Shown: positions 18,959 to 28,467, numbered from the stretch's first letter. The stretch is DNA of 64,000 nucleotides from an uncultured Rhizobiaceae bacterium (GCA_951813045.1 CATOTF010000002.1:3782001-3846000); one strand, 5' to 3'. Notes: generated from the sequence alone by a model not told the origin. Translations and numbers: made by a program.

Positions 18959-20479
18959 ATGTTGGGACAGGATCAGTATCTGATGTTTGAACCGTCAGTA
19001 GGCTCTAATGTGCATGAACACTTTGATGTGCTCGTTGTTGGAGCCGGAATTTCTGGAATAAATGCAGCCTATCACCTGTCAAAACAATGCCCAGACACCA
19101 GTTATGTTGTGCTGGAGGCATTTGAATCTTTTGGTGGTACTTGGTTATCGCATAAGTATCCCGGAATTCGGTCGGATAGCGATCTCTACACTTTCGGATA
19201 TAGTTTTAAACCCTGGGTCGGGCCGCCGATCGCGACCGCAGAGGAAATTCTGACCTATTTGGGTGAGGTAATTGACGAGAACGGCCTTGAGAACCAAATC
19301 CGGTATCACCATCAAATCCTCACTGCGACCTGGTCAAGTAAGGATAATCTGTGGACCGTCACCGTAAACCGACAGGATGTAGATCAGCAAGTCCGGTTTA
19401 CTGCGAATTTTCTGTACATGGGGCAGGGCTACTACCGGCACGGGGAAGGTTATTGGCCCGAGTGGCCGGAGATGGATAAATTTGAAGGGCAGCTTGTTCA
19501 TTCCGAGGAGTGGCCTGAAGACATTGATTATGCGGATCAAAATGTTGTCGTAATTGGCTCTGGCGCAAGTGCTGCCACGATTGTTCCAAACATGTGCGAT
19601 AAGGCGGCTCACGTTACAATGTTGCAACGCTCGCCAACATATTTCCGAACCGGTCGAAATGCGATTGAGATTGCGGACGCATTGAGGAAAATTGATATCG
19701 ACGAAACGTGGATCCATGAGATTACCCGGCAGCAAATCCTTTATGAGCAATCCGCTTTTACTGAGCAGACTTTTAAAGACCCTGACCAGGTCAGAGATGA
19801 TCTGATTGGTGAAATTCGCCGCCTTTTGGGCGCTAAGTACGATGTTGAAACACACTTCACACCGAATTACCGCCCTTGGCGTCAGCGGATTGCGTTCGTT
19901 CCCGACGCAGACCTCTTCAAATGTATTTCATCCGGCCGAGCGTCAGTTGTGACTGACGAAGTCGAACGCTTCATCGCCACTGGATTGGTTTTAAAGTCCG
20001 GTCAAGAACTGGAAGCGGACCTGATTGTCGCCGCAACCGGTTTTAATATGAATGCGTTTGGAGATATTGTTTTTGAAGTTGATGGAAACACCATCGATTT
20101 CAATGAAACGCTAACTTACCGGGGAATGATGTGCACCGGGGTGCCAAATATGGTCAATGTGTTTGGTTATTTCCGGGCTAGTTGGACACTGCGTGCTGAC
20201 CTGGTGGCTAATTTTACCTGTCGTTTGTTGGGTCATATGGAGAAATTGGGAGCGAGATCCGTTATTGTCGCGCCGACACCTGATGATGCGAGGATGCAGA
20301 CCGGTGACTGGATTTCCGATGAGAATTTTAATCCAAACTACGTGAAACGCGCCCTGCATCTGCTACCAAAGACTGGTGATAAACCAAAGTGGCAACACAC
20401 TCAGGATTATTGGCGGGATAAGGATGAATTTCCTGCTATCGATCCAAACAGTCCGGAATTCGTTTATAAAACTCAATAA
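18959..20479 (+). CDS. Flavin-containing / Baeyer-Villiger-type monooxygenase
   Basis: A 506-residue protein. The FAD-binding motif DVLVVGAGISGINAAYHL is at residues ~24-41 and a second dinucleotide-binding motif is VVVIGSGASAATIVP. Between them is FEGQLVHSEEWPEDIDY, which matches the F-x-G-x3-H-x3-W-P fingerprint of Baeyer-Villiger and flavin-containing monooxygenases. It inserts one oxygen atom into a ketone, sulfide or amine using NADPH and O2; the substrate is unknown. It stands alone on the plus strand and converges with the proW gene, 26 bp away. Confidence 0.86.
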   Translation: MLGQDQYLMFEPSVGSNVHEHFDVLVVGAGISGINAAYHLSKQCPDTSYVVLEAFESFGGTWLSHKYPGIRSDSDLYTFGYSFKPWVGPPIATAEEILTYLGEVIDENGLENQIRYHHQILTATWSSKDNLWTVTVNRQDVDQQVRFTANFLYMGQGYYRHGEGYWPEWPEMDKFEGQLVHSEEWPEDIDYADQNVVVIGSGASAATIVPNMCDKAAHVTMLQRSPTYFRTGRNAIEIADALRKIDIDETWIHEITRQQILYEQSAFTEQTFKDPDQVRDDLIGEIRRLLGAKYDVETHFTPNYRPWRQRIAFVPDADLFKCISSGRASVVTDEVERFIATGLVLKSGQELEADLIVAATGFNMNAFGDIVFEVDGNTIDFNETLTYRGMMCTGVPNMVNVFGYFRASWTLRADLVANFTCRLLGHMEKLGARSVIVAPTPDDARMQTGDWISDENFNPNYVKRALHLLPKTGDKPKWQHTQDYWRDKDEFPAIDPNSPEFVYKTQ

Positions 20480-20505
20480 TAGCCACTAAACATATTGAAC
20501 ACGGA

Positions 20506-22047
20506 CTAATCTCTTTGTCCCTGAACCACCCGGTTTAAAATCATCGCGCAGAACAAGATTGCGAAGCCGGCCAGAATGCCTTGTCCAACGGATGAGTATT
20601 GAAGTGCTTCCAGCACGTCTTCTCCCAAACCCTTGGCACCAATTAACGAGGCCACAACAACCATTGCGAGGCTCAGCATTATAGTTTGGTTCACACCGGC
20701 CAATATCGAGGGTGCTGCTAATGGAAGGTCTACTTTGGTGAGCAGATACCATTTTGATGCACCATAGGCGATGGCAGCTTCACGGATGGATTCGGGGACG
20801 CCTCGCATTCCCAATACGGTTAAACGTACAACCGGTGTTCCACCAAAGATCATTGTTGTGATCACGGCTGCCGGTTTGCCGACGCTGAAAAATGCGATCA
20901 CCGGTATCATGAAAACAAAGGACGGCATTGTTTGCATGAAATCCATTATCGGACGAATAATTGCGTAAAACCGTGGGCGACGAGCGCAGAAAAGGCCAAG
21001 CGGTATGCCAAGGGCGATTGAGATAAGCGCTGCAGTGCCAAGCAATGCGAGGGTTGTCATCGCTTTGTCCCAGAAACCGAACAGGCCCATGTAAGCCAGG
21101 AAACATGCGCTTGCAAAGGAAGCCCACAGACCCGCTGAAAGCCACGTCAGCAAAATGATAAAGCTGGCAATAACCGGCCACGGAGTGGCCACGAAGAGAA
21201 CTTCAAGACCGTCTAGTAATACGCGGATGCCATAGCTGATAGAATAAAATATACCACGTCCGCCGGTTTTGATGAACTCGAACAGCGCTTCGACCCAGGA
21301 AATGGCGGTCAGTCGAATTGCTTTATCCGTCGGGAAATCCGCTAACCAGCTCACTGCACCTGGAAAAGCAAAATGTACTATGCTCACACCAAAAATCAGC
21401 AGCACGAACCCAACTGTAATGCCAATCCGGACGGGAGAAAGCCCGATGTTCAACGAACGGTCTGAGAGCCATTCACTAAAGCGGTTTTCCAGGGCCGGAT
21501 TGGCCATAATACCTTCGGCTATTTTTACGACTGCTAGAAACGCAAAACCAAAAAGCGCAATCCAGATTGCATTGGCTTCAGCAAGGGTTGCCTCTGCCTG
21601 AATATCCCCAATTGCATTTTCCAGAGATTTAATGGTGCGGCGAAAAACATCTACATTATCGGCTTCTTTCTTGATCGCCGCCTCAAGTTGTTGGTGGCGA
21701 AAATCAAGTGTGCCTTGAATCTGTGCAATTCGTTCGCGCGCATCCGCACCAAGATCGCCGAACAACCCTCTCGCTATCTGGATAAAGCCAAACGTTTCCA
21801 GAATCACGAACGGCAGGCCCCATTTCCAAAGGCTGCGCATGCCATACCAAATGGGGCCAAGGAACGCGGCCATCAAATTGAATGTCCAGGCGAAGCGGGC
21901 TGTTGAGCCAATTTTGGCAAATTGGTGTTTATAATATTCGGGATTGGATTCGACAAATTCGCGCAGGAGTTCATCACGGCTTTCGGCCCGGTTTTCCGCA
22001 AGCTCTGAAATACTTTCAGTTGCGATTACTGCGTCGTGAGTGCTCAT
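20506..22047 (-). CDS. proW: Glycine betaine/proline-type ABC transporter permease (ProW) with N-terminal extension
   Basis: A 513-residue permease. The C-terminal ~300 residues are the BPD_transp_1 domain (ALGIPLGLFCARRP, EAAIAYGASKWYLLTKVDLPLA with the EAA loop). The first ~200 residues are unusual: GSTARFAWTFNLMAAFLGPIWYGMRSLWKWG looks like a DUF2628-type membrane segment, followed by a coiled coil (~115-165) and another membrane helix. Typical ProW is about 350 residues. It overlaps proV by four bases. The substrate is expected to be a quaternary amine such as glycine betaine, choline or carnitine. Confidence 0.88.
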   Translation of the reverse strand: MSTHDAVIATESISELAENRAESRDELLREFVESNPEYYKHQFAKIGSTARFAWTFNLMAAFLGPIWYGMRSLWKWGLPFVILETFGFIQIARGLFGDLGADARERIAQIQGTLDFRHQQLEAAIKKEADNVDVFRRTIKSLENAIGDIQAEATLAEANAIWIALFGFAFLAVVKIAEGIMANPALENRFSEWLSDRSLNIGLSPVRIGITVGFVLLIFGVSIVHFAFPGAVSWLADFPTDKAIRLTAISWVEALFEFIKTGGRGIFYSISYGIRVLLDGLEVLFVATPWPVIASFIILLTWLSAGLWASFASACFLAYMGLFGFWDKAMTTLALLGTAALISIALGIPLGLFCARRPRFYAIIRPIMDFMQTMPSFVFMIPVIAFFSVGKPAAVITTMIFGGTPVVRLTVLGMRGVPESIREAAIAYGASKWYLLTKVDLPLAAPSILAGVNQTIMLSLAMVVVASLIGAKGLGEDVLEALQYSSVGQGILAGFAILFCAMILNRVVQGQRD

Positions 22048-23129
22048 GATGTTTCTGTGCCTTCAATGACGGTGCGCAGTAAATCGGCCCGTGTGATAAC
22101 CCCAAGGCGCTTGCCCTTATCGTTGACGATCGCCACAGGAACTTCATCTGATATTGCGTGGTCAATAAGAGTGCTGAGGTCTGCGTCTTCCGGAAATTCT
22201 TTAGCGTCGGCCGCAAGTTTCCCGTTGGCGCTTTCAAAGGTCTTAAGCTGCTGCATTACGGCGTGGCCACGTACAACTTTCAGCCGTGATATACCCGCTA
22301 CGAAATCTGCAACATAGTCGTCCGCCGGGTTCATAACGATATCTTCTGGCGTACCGGTTTGTACAACACGCCCATCACGCATAATCGCAATCCGGTCGCC
22401 GATGCGAACTGCCTCATCAAGGTCATGGGTGATAAATACAGTTGTTTTATTCATCTGCTGTGCAAGACGCATGAATTCGTTTTGCAACTGGCGGCGTATT
22501 AACGGGTCGAGCGCACTAAATGGTTCATCCATTAACAGGATTTCAGGGTCGGCTGCGAGCGCCCGCGCAAGGCCAACCCGTTGCTGCATACCGCCGGAAA
22601 GTTCATGGGCGAACTTGTTACCCCATCCGGTCAGCTCCACCATATCAATGGTGCGTTCGGCAGCTTCCAATCGGTCATTCTTGTTTATACCGCGTATTTC
22701 AAGCGGCATGGCCACATTGTCCAGTACCGAACGGTGAGGCATGAGCGCGAAATTCTGGAAAACCATCGCAATATGTTCGTTGCGGTATTTGCGTAACACG
22801 TCTGGCGGCATCGCCATGATATCTTCGCCATTGACCATGATCTGGCCTGCGGTTGGTTCCAGCAGACGGTTGATGTGGCGCACCAATGTGGATTTTCCAG
22901 AGCCGGAGAGACCCATCACACAAAATACTTCGCCTGGAAGAATGTTCATATTGGCGTCCGCTACACCAACGACACTTCCATGTTTCTCAAGAACAGCCTT
23001 TTTTGACAGGCCGTTGGAATGTATATCCGCTAAGGCCGCGTCGGCATTTTGGCCAAAGATTTTCCATACGCCGGATATCTCAATTGCGTGCTCTGAGTTC
23101 ATGATACTGGCGTTCACCGCATGCCCCAT
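22044..23129 (-). CDS. proV: Glycine betaine/proline-type ABC transporter ATP-binding protein (ProV)
   Basis: A 361-residue ATPase. Walker A is GLSGSGKST, the signature is LSGGMQQRVGLARALA and Walker B is ILLMDEPFSALD, followed by THDLDEAVRIGDRIAIM. A C-terminal regulatory region includes a CBS-like segment (PVAIVNDKGKRLGVITRADLL), which in OpuA/ProV senses ionic strength or nucleotides. ATG at 23129 is used, though no strong ribosome-binding site precedes it. It sits between proX and proW. Confidence 0.9.
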   Translation of the reverse strand: MGHAVNASIMNSEHAIEISGVWKIFGQNADAALADIHSNGLSKKAVLEKHGSVVGVADANMNILPGEVFCVMGLSGSGKSTLVRHINRLLEPTAGQIMVNGEDIMAMPPDVLRKYRNEHIAMVFQNFALMPHRSVLDNVAMPLEIRGINKNDRLEAAERTIDMVELTGWGNKFAHELSGGMQQRVGLARALAADPEILLMDEPFSALDPLIRRQLQNEFMRLAQQMNKTTVFITHDLDEAVRIGDRIAIMRDGRVVQTGTPEDIVMNPADDYVADFVAGISRLKVVRGHAVMQQLKTFESANGKLAADAKEFPEDADLSTLIDHAISDEVPVAIVNDKGKRLGVITRADLLRTVIEGTETS

Positions 23130-23143
23130 GGAGAAGTCACAAA

Positions 23144-23173
23144 ATCAACGCCCGCGGGGTAGCGGGCGTTGAT
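23144..23173 (-). terminator. Hairpin between proX and proV (attenuator-like)
   Basis: A perfect 12-bp stem (ATCAACGCCCGC with its complement) and a 6-base loop, read leftward and followed by TTTT. It lies in the 62-bp gap after the proX stop and before proV. In transporter operons such a partial terminator or 3' stabiliser commonly keeps the binding protein more abundant than the membrane parts. Confidence 0.75.
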
Positions 23174-23191
23174 CATTTATCTATTTGGAGA

Positions 23192-24151
23192 CTAAAGGCC
23201 GAGCCATTTGTCGACACGGGCTGAATTTTTTGCAACCCAGTCTTTGGCGACAGCTGCAGCGTCCTTGCCACCTTCGATCTCAAACGCGAAGTTTGAAACA
23301 TCTTCACCGTTCAAGCTGATATTTTTAACAAGATCAGCAATCGCAGGGGAGCGCGCTTCAAGCGATTTGGAATAGGCGATTTGGACCTGTTTCAACGCGT
23401 CTTCGGTCTCAACCTTTGAGTTCTCAAACCAGTTTGGGTCGTCGCTTGGCTGAAGTGCTTTATATTTAGCAGCGTCAAACGCAGGTTCTCCCAGACGAAC
23501 GATGTCGTGCTGGAACCAGATCGCGTGGGGCGAATAGCAATAGAAGGCGTAGCCAATTCCTTTTTGAATGGAATCACCCACTGTAGCGGTCATGACGGAT
23601 TGGTCGGCTCGGATAGGCTCCATGAAAGGCATCAGACCATAATCACGAACTTTAACCTGGTTCACATTAGCTGATGCCCAGCCCGGTGCACCAATCCAGA
23701 TTTCACCTTTGCCGTTGCCGTCGCTGTCCATCAGTTTCGCGATTTCGGGGCGGGCGAGATCAAAAATTGATGTAACACCGTTCTTTTCGGAGAATTGTTT
23801 GGATACGCAGAAGCTCTGCTTGCCTTCATAAGCGTTGGAAGACAGGGCAACTTTGCCGGTGCCTTTCACATATTTATCCGTAAAGCTCTGCTGGTTCGGC
23901 AACCAGACATCCGGGTGAATATCAATATCACCATTACCCGCATCCATTGCGGCAAAAATTGCCGCATTATTGCCCGGCACCAATGTTGCCTCACCGCCAA
24001 TCCGGCTTGTGACGATCTCCTGAATGAGGTGGGCAATTGCCTGTGCACCTGTCCAGGACGGGGCGCCAATGTTGACTTTCTCGGCACCAAAGGCTGTTGA
24101 CGATACGGATACCGCCAGGGCGCACAATGCACCCATAATCGTTTTTTTCAT
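23192..24151 (-). CDS. proX: Glycine betaine/proline-type ABC transporter substrate-binding protein (ProX)
   Basis: A 319-residue periplasmic protein. The signal peptide MKKTIMGALCALAVSVSS ends near TAFGA. The mature part has the OpuAC fold: VNIGAPSWTGAQAIAHLIQE and PDVWLPNQQ, plus several Trp/Tyr residues suited to a cation-pi cage for quaternary amines. ATG at 24151 is chosen because GGGAGA precedes it by about seven bases; an upstream in-frame codon at 24172 has no support. It is the first gene of proX-proV-proW, 71 bp after the hydrolase gene. Confidence 0.9.
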   Translation of the reverse strand: MKKTIMGALCALAVSVSSTAFGAEKVNIGAPSWTGAQAIAHLIQEIVTSRIGGEATLVPGNNAAIFAAMDAGNGDIDIHPDVWLPNQQSFTDKYVKGTGKVALSSNAYEGKQSFCVSKQFSEKNGVTSIFDLARPEIAKLMDSDGNGKGEIWIGAPGWASANVNQVKVRDYGLMPFMEPIRADQSVMTATVGDSIQKGIGYAFYCYSPHAIWFQHDIVRLGEPAFDAAKYKALQPSDDPNWFENSKVETEDALKQVQIAYSKSLEARSPAIADLVKNISLNGEDVSNFAFEIEGGKDAAAVAKDWVAKNSARVDKWLGL

Positions 24152-24222
24152 GATAGTTCTCCCATTTTCCATGTATTCCGAGCTGTTTATTCAGCTCGTG
24201 AATTCGTTTTTTGCGCGACTTG

Positions 24223-24978
24223 TTACCGCTTTACAAAATCCTCCACAACCGCATTGAATAGATACGGTTTCTCCAAGTGAACATTGTGCGCACATCCTGG
24301 TATAACTGCAAGCTCACATTCGGAAATTCCTTTCCACAAAGCTTCCGGTTGACCCCAGTTATAGGAGCGGTCCTGGTCGCCCCAGATAACCAATGACCTG
24401 CTGGTGATCTTGGCCAAATCATTACGACCGTCCCAACCCTCCCAGGCTGTGAGACAAGCCAAGGCTGTTTCCAGCGATACGGCAGCACCAAGCCGCTGGC
24501 AAAGGTCAAATCCGGGGCCATCTTCACCGTTGAGATACCATGTGGCGGCGATGCGTTTTGCGGTAGCCGGCACGCCGTCTTCTCTTAATCTTGTTCGGGA
24601 CTCGTCAATCGTCTCAAAACGACCTGGCATCACACCAACCGGGCCTGTCCCGTAACAAATGAGACTGGTAACGCGGTCTGGCGCGAGCGCTGCCATTTTC
24701 TGAACGATCATCCCGCCCATTGAATGACCCATTAAAATGAATTGTTCAATATTCATCGACGTCAAGAATGACAGGATATGTTCGGCGATTGCAGAGATTG
24801 AGTCCTGAGCTTTGATTTCTGTACTGCGACCAAAGCCCGGTAAATCTATCGCAATTACATCAAACCATTGCTTGAAATGGTCAATCTGCGCGCGCCAGAT
24901 ATCGGCACCTGCCAAATACCCGTGCACCATCACAAATGGCGGCCCGCTACCTTCACGAATATGGGTGAGTTCATTCAT
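24223..24978 (-). CDS. Alpha/beta-fold hydrolase
   Basis: About 251 residues. The fold motifs are VMVHGYLAG (oxyanion-hole side), IDLPGFGRS and the nucleophile elbow ILMGHSMGGM (Ser). The acid lies near VIWGDQDRS and the His in IPGCAHNVHLEKP. It resembles small esterases/lactonases; the substrate is unknown. Lying directly upstream of proXVW on the same strand, it may release an acyl- or ester-linked quaternary amine, but that is inference. A TTG at 24999 would add seven residues. Confidence 0.82.
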   Translation of the reverse strand: MNELTHIREGSGPPFVMVHGYLAGADIWRAQIDHFKQWFDVIAIDLPGFGRSTEIKAQDSISAIAEHILSFLTSMNIEQFILMGHSMGGMIVQKMAALAPDRVTSLICYGTGPVGVMPGRFETIDESRTRLREDGVPATAKRIAATWYLNGEDGPGFDLCQRLGAAVSLETALACLTAWEGWDGRNDLAKITSRSLVIWGDQDRSYNWGQPEALWKGISECELAVIPGCAHNVHLEKPYLFNAVVEDFVKR

Positions 24979-25088
24979 GTAATATCGGCGGTTTAGCAAA
25001 TCTGTTGATGGAACTTACACCAACTTTCAAGCCAATTTAAATACCCGTGCAACATATTCGGGCCTGTTGATCAGAACGGCCCGCCAGA

Positions 25089-26585
25089 TCAGCCATTGTT
25101 GAACCGGTCAATCATGCAGTCCCACTTGGGGACGTAATCCAGGAGCCCGTCCCAGAAAGACTGATCCCTTCTGCGGTCGAAATCCTCAAGACTTGTTCCT
25201 TGTTGTTCGACCCACGTGTAATAGGCAAGGTTGAAAATACGCTCTCGGTCAAAACGGCCGAGTTCCTGCATATGATCGATACCGGCACCCAGAACGTTTT
25301 TGCCAAAGGTCTCAGCTGCCTGCACTTCACCGAAGGTATCTGTAAAGTACTTCTCTTCGGCGGTGGCCATTTCGGTATGATACATGTCCGCGCCATCAGT
25401 CGCGACGGTTAGCACAACGTCGTCACTGCCCAGATCCATATATTTGGCGTATTTGATTGCGCCCAGAATGTTGGCAATGGAGGACAGGCCAAGATTGGCC
25501 AATGCGGTAATCTGCTCCTGGTCCAACCCCCGGTGGTTTGAAAGATAGGACCGGCCAGCAGTGGTGTTAAAGGTCAGGTTCAATCCGTCGCAGGCGGCGT
25601 CTGAAACACCGATCACAAAATCGGAATTCATGACGTTGTGGATCAAGGGCACATGTTTGTCGCCGATGCCCTGGATATTGTGCTCTCCATAACCGTTATA
25701 AAGCAGGGTAGGACATTCGAGAGCCTCAATTGCACCTATCTGTGCGCCTAACGCCTGTTTCAAATGATCACCTGCTGCGATGGTGCCAGCGGAGCCGGTG
25801 GCAGAGACAAATGCACGCGCTTTCAGTCCACCTTCGGTGTTTACGTGTTCAAATATACGCTGCATTGCTGGCCCGGTAACCGACCGATGGATGATATAAT
25901 TGCCGTATTCGGCAAACTGATTAAGAATCAGATTTTCCGAATTTTTTGCAAGGTCGTGACAAGCGTCGTAAATTTCTTTGACGTTGCTTTCCGTCCCCGG
26001 TGTTTTGTAGATGTCGTTGGGATCAGCCAGCCAATCGTTTAACCAGTTGAACCGTTCCTTGCTCATCCCTTCGGGCAAAACCGCGACAGACCGACAGCCC
26101 AACAGAGTTGCAATCGCAACACCACCGCGACAATAATTGCCGGTTGATGGCCATACAGCCCTATGGCGTGTGGCATCAAACGCGCCGGACATCAGCCGTG
26201 GAATGAGACAACCGTAAGCTGCCAATACCTTGTGGGTGTTGATCATCGGGAAGCGGTTTCCCAAGGCAACTACGATCTTTGCTTTGACGCCCGTTAGAGC
26301 TTCTGGAAGTACGATATGCTGCGGTACATCAACAAGGCTGCGACGATCCGTTCCGTTGTGCCAATGCACACGAAATAGATTGCGAGGATCGGGGGTATCC
26401 GGATCGGCATCAGCAATCTCGGCCATTTTACCGGCCAAGCGGAAAGGGGGGTCGGCTAAGTCAGAAATACGGGGCAACACAAGGCCCACACTCTGTAAAC
26501 GCTCGACATTGTGATCGTAGGCGCTTTGGTCGACGATCGCTGTTTCAAGTCCAGGTACCATTGCCATCTTCTCTTTTACTGTCAT
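25089..26585 (-). CDS. Cysteine-synthase-fold PLP-dependent enzyme, function unknown
   Basis: A 498-residue fold-type II PLP enzyme. The likely Schiff-base Lys is in NRFPMINTHKVLAAYG, the substrate loop is PSTGNYCRGGV, and the phosphate-binding loop is SATGSAGTIAAGDHLK. It is much longer than cysteine synthase (about 310 residues), with extra N- and C-terminal parts. The C-terminal region holds DGADMYHTEM and LGRFDRERIFNL. The family occurs in alphaproteobacteria without a settled reaction; a beta-elimination or -replacement on an amino acid is plausible. It is read leftward toward the hydrolase and proXVW. Confidence 0.78.
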   Translation of the reverse strand: MTVKEKMAMVPGLETAIVDQSAYDHNVERLQSVGLVLPRISDLADPPFRLAGKMAEIADADPDTPDPRNLFRVHWHNGTDRRSLVDVPQHIVLPEALTGVKAKIVVALGNRFPMINTHKVLAAYGCLIPRLMSGAFDATRHRAVWPSTGNYCRGGVAIATLLGCRSVAVLPEGMSKERFNWLNDWLADPNDIYKTPGTESNVKEIYDACHDLAKNSENLILNQFAEYGNYIIHRSVTGPAMQRIFEHVNTEGGLKARAFVSATGSAGTIAAGDHLKQALGAQIGAIEALECPTLLYNGYGEHNIQGIGDKHVPLIHNVMNSDFVIGVSDAACDGLNLTFNTTAGRSYLSNHRGLDQEQITALANLGLSSIANILGAIKYAKYMDLGSDDVVLTVATDGADMYHTEMATAEEKYFTDTFGEVQAAETFGKNVLGAGIDHMQELGRFDRERIFNLAYYTWVEQQGTSLEDFDRRRDQSFWDGLLDYVPKWDCMIDRFNNG

Positions 26586-26999
26586 TAAAATTATCTCTTA
26601 TAATAAGTGAAACCGGTGATGTTAGACTGCAAGTTTCTTCCAAAATACGATGAAATTAATCGTAATCAGGATTGTCTGTGATCTTATCTGTCAGATTTTA
26701 CGTGTATCGGCTTTGGGGTCATTAACGGAGGAAGGTCGATCAGGTATTTGATTTTCTCCGTGTGCCAAATATGTGTGTCCCGGAATCTGTTGATGATAGC
26801 GGTAGCGATTTCGGTCGGCCTGACCGCGGGTTAGACAAACAGAGTGGCAGTTGAATTACCCATTATTGGGGTGCCAGGGAGACGGTCTCATTTAAGTGGT
26901 CAATGAATTGTGATTGTGATCTGCAATAAACCGCCAGCGCTCGCGACGATTGTCGGTAATGATCGATGGAGATACCAACCACAGATAAAGGTATAAAGG
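26586..26999. promoter_or_regulatory. Divergent 414-bp region between PLP enzyme and esterase
   Basis: No gene is visible. It must contain the promoters of the leftward PLP-enzyme gene and the rightward esterase gene. The perfect short palindrome GAGACGGTCTC near 26880 is the only dyad noted. An Lrp-type regulator is encoded nearby at 28018 and could bind here, but no site was identified. Confidence 0.35.
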
Positions 27000-27848
27000 A
27001 TGAAGTTCCCATTTGCGCGCCACGCTCTTGTTTTGGGTGTTTTCGCGATATTTATTACAAGCTCAGCGAGATCACAACTGTGCGGTCAAGCTTCTGACCC
27101 ATGCTCGATCCCACAGGGAACTTACCATGTATTAGCTCCTGAAATTGGCACGATTAGAGGTGCAGTCGTCCTGTTGCATGGCGGCGGTGGAACGGGAAAA
27201 GGCCTGCTCAAAACAAAGCTTGCCCGGAAATCAGTGGAGCGCGGGTTTGTATTCGTTGCACCAAATGGATTTCATCCAACTGCCCGGTTCAAAAACAACT
27301 GGGCGGTGCGGGCGAAGAATTTCGGCCATAAACTGGACGACGTGAAGTTTATAAACGCCGTTATGGATGATGCCTCGGTGAAATTTGGCGTGGAGCGATC
27401 AAAATTTCTACTGACAGGTTTTTCGCGTGGAGGGTCGATGGCGTGGGATATAGCTTGTCACGCCCCGGAATCTGCACGGGCTTACGCACCTTCTGCAGGG
27501 GCGTTTTGGGATGATCTTCCGGAAAAATGTCTTGGCCCCGTTGATTTATTCCATACCCACGGTTGGAATGATCGAACTGTTCCATTAGAGGGACGGCCGA
27601 TTTTTGGCGGTAAGGTCGCACAGGGGGACGTGTGGCAGTCGTTGAAAATATTGCGTGACGCTAACGGCTGCACAAACCGCCAACCATCCAAATCATATGT
27701 AAAGAATAACCAGTGGTGGCGCCATTGGGAAAAATGTCAGGCGGGGGGCCGCCTCGACTTGATGCTGCACGAAGGTGGCCACGGCGCACCAGGCAATTGG
27801 GCAGATACAGTACTGCAATGGTTTGAGGATCGTCTTGAAGACCAGTGA
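27000..27848 (+). CDS. Secreted polyhydroxybutyrate-depolymerase/LpqC-type esterase
   Basis: A 282-residue protein with an N-terminal signal peptide (VLGVFAIFITSSARS). The oxyanion-hole stretch is VVLLHGGGGTGKG and the nucleophile elbow GFSRGGS; the Asp is probably in GWNDRTVPLEG and the His in HEGGHGAPGNW. Cys pairs around CGQASDPC and DANGCTN/EKCQAGG may form disulfides in the periplasm. It belongs to the esterase_PHB/LpqC group acting on short polyester or feruloyl-type esters; the natural substrate is unclear. Confidence 0.8.
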   Translation: MKFPFARHALVLGVFAIFITSSARSQLCGQASDPCSIPQGTYHVLAPEIGTIRGAVVLLHGGGGTGKGLLKTKLARKSVERGFVFVAPNGFHPTARFKNNWAVRAKNFGHKLDDVKFINAVMDDASVKFGVERSKFLLTGFSRGGSMAWDIACHAPESARAYAPSAGAFWDDLPEKCLGPVDLFHTHGWNDRTVPLEGRPIFGGKVAQGDVWQSLKILRDANGCTNRQPSKSYVKNNQWWRHWEKCQAGGRLDLMLHEGGHGAPGNWADTVLQWFEDRLEDQ

Positions 27849-28017
27849 GCGACCAATTCAACACCCGGCGAACCACAATACAAAACTCAAGTGCAATTCG
27901 ATCTTAATGACAGGATTAGTTCGGACGGCAGTACTGGGATCGCGGGAACTAGTTAAAATTTATGGGATCGCGCTATAAAAGCTTGTTGCGTTTTCCATAA
28001 TTGATCTAAATCAGAGT

Positions 28018-28467
28018 ATGGACGACAAAGACCTCGAAATTCTCCAATTGATGCAATCGAACGCTCGGCTAACAGCCGAAGCGATTGGTTATGAGATTGG
28101 GCTTTCTCCACCAGCTGTTCAAAAACGCATTAAAAAACTGCGCGATACGGGTATAATTGAAAAAGATATATCTGTTCTTTCTCCGTCAAAATTGGGTAAA
28201 GAAACGATGGTCGTCGTGCAGGTTAAGCTTGAGCGTGAAAGCCGTTTGCATCTTGATACATTCAAAAAGAGGATGAAAAATGCAGAAGAGGTACAGCAAT
28301 GTTATTACGCAACGGGTGAAGCTGATTTCATTCTAATCGTAGTTGTTTCAGATATTACGGCGTATGAAATGTTCACTCAGGAATACCTGTTTGATGAACC
28401 TAATGTGAGTAAGTTTACCTCTTCAATCGTAATGGACCGTGTAAAAGTATCGCTTGATATCCTGTGA
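28018..28467 (+). CDS. Lrp/AsnC-family transcriptional regulator
   Basis: A 149-residue regulator. An N-terminal winged helix (DKDLEILQLMQSNARLTAE, then IGLSPPAVQKRIKKL) is followed by an AsnC/RAM ligand-binding domain (MVVVQVKLER, CYYATGEADFILIVVV). Such regulators respond to amino acids and often control adjacent catabolic genes. The PLP enzyme and betaine transporter to the left are candidate targets, though no operator was recognised. Confidence 0.88.
   Translation: MDDKDLEILQLMQSNARLTAEAIGYEIGLSPPAVQKRIKKLRDTGIIEKDISVLSPSKLGKETMVVVQVKLERESRLHLDTFKKRMKNAEEVQQCYYATGEADFILIVVVSDITAYEMFTQEYLFDEPNVSKFTSSIVMDRVKVSLDIL

Noticed and set aside
24179-24198. Hairpin CGAGCTG/CAGCTCG between hydrolase and proX
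   Set aside because: Only 7 bp without a T-run; too weak to call a terminator.
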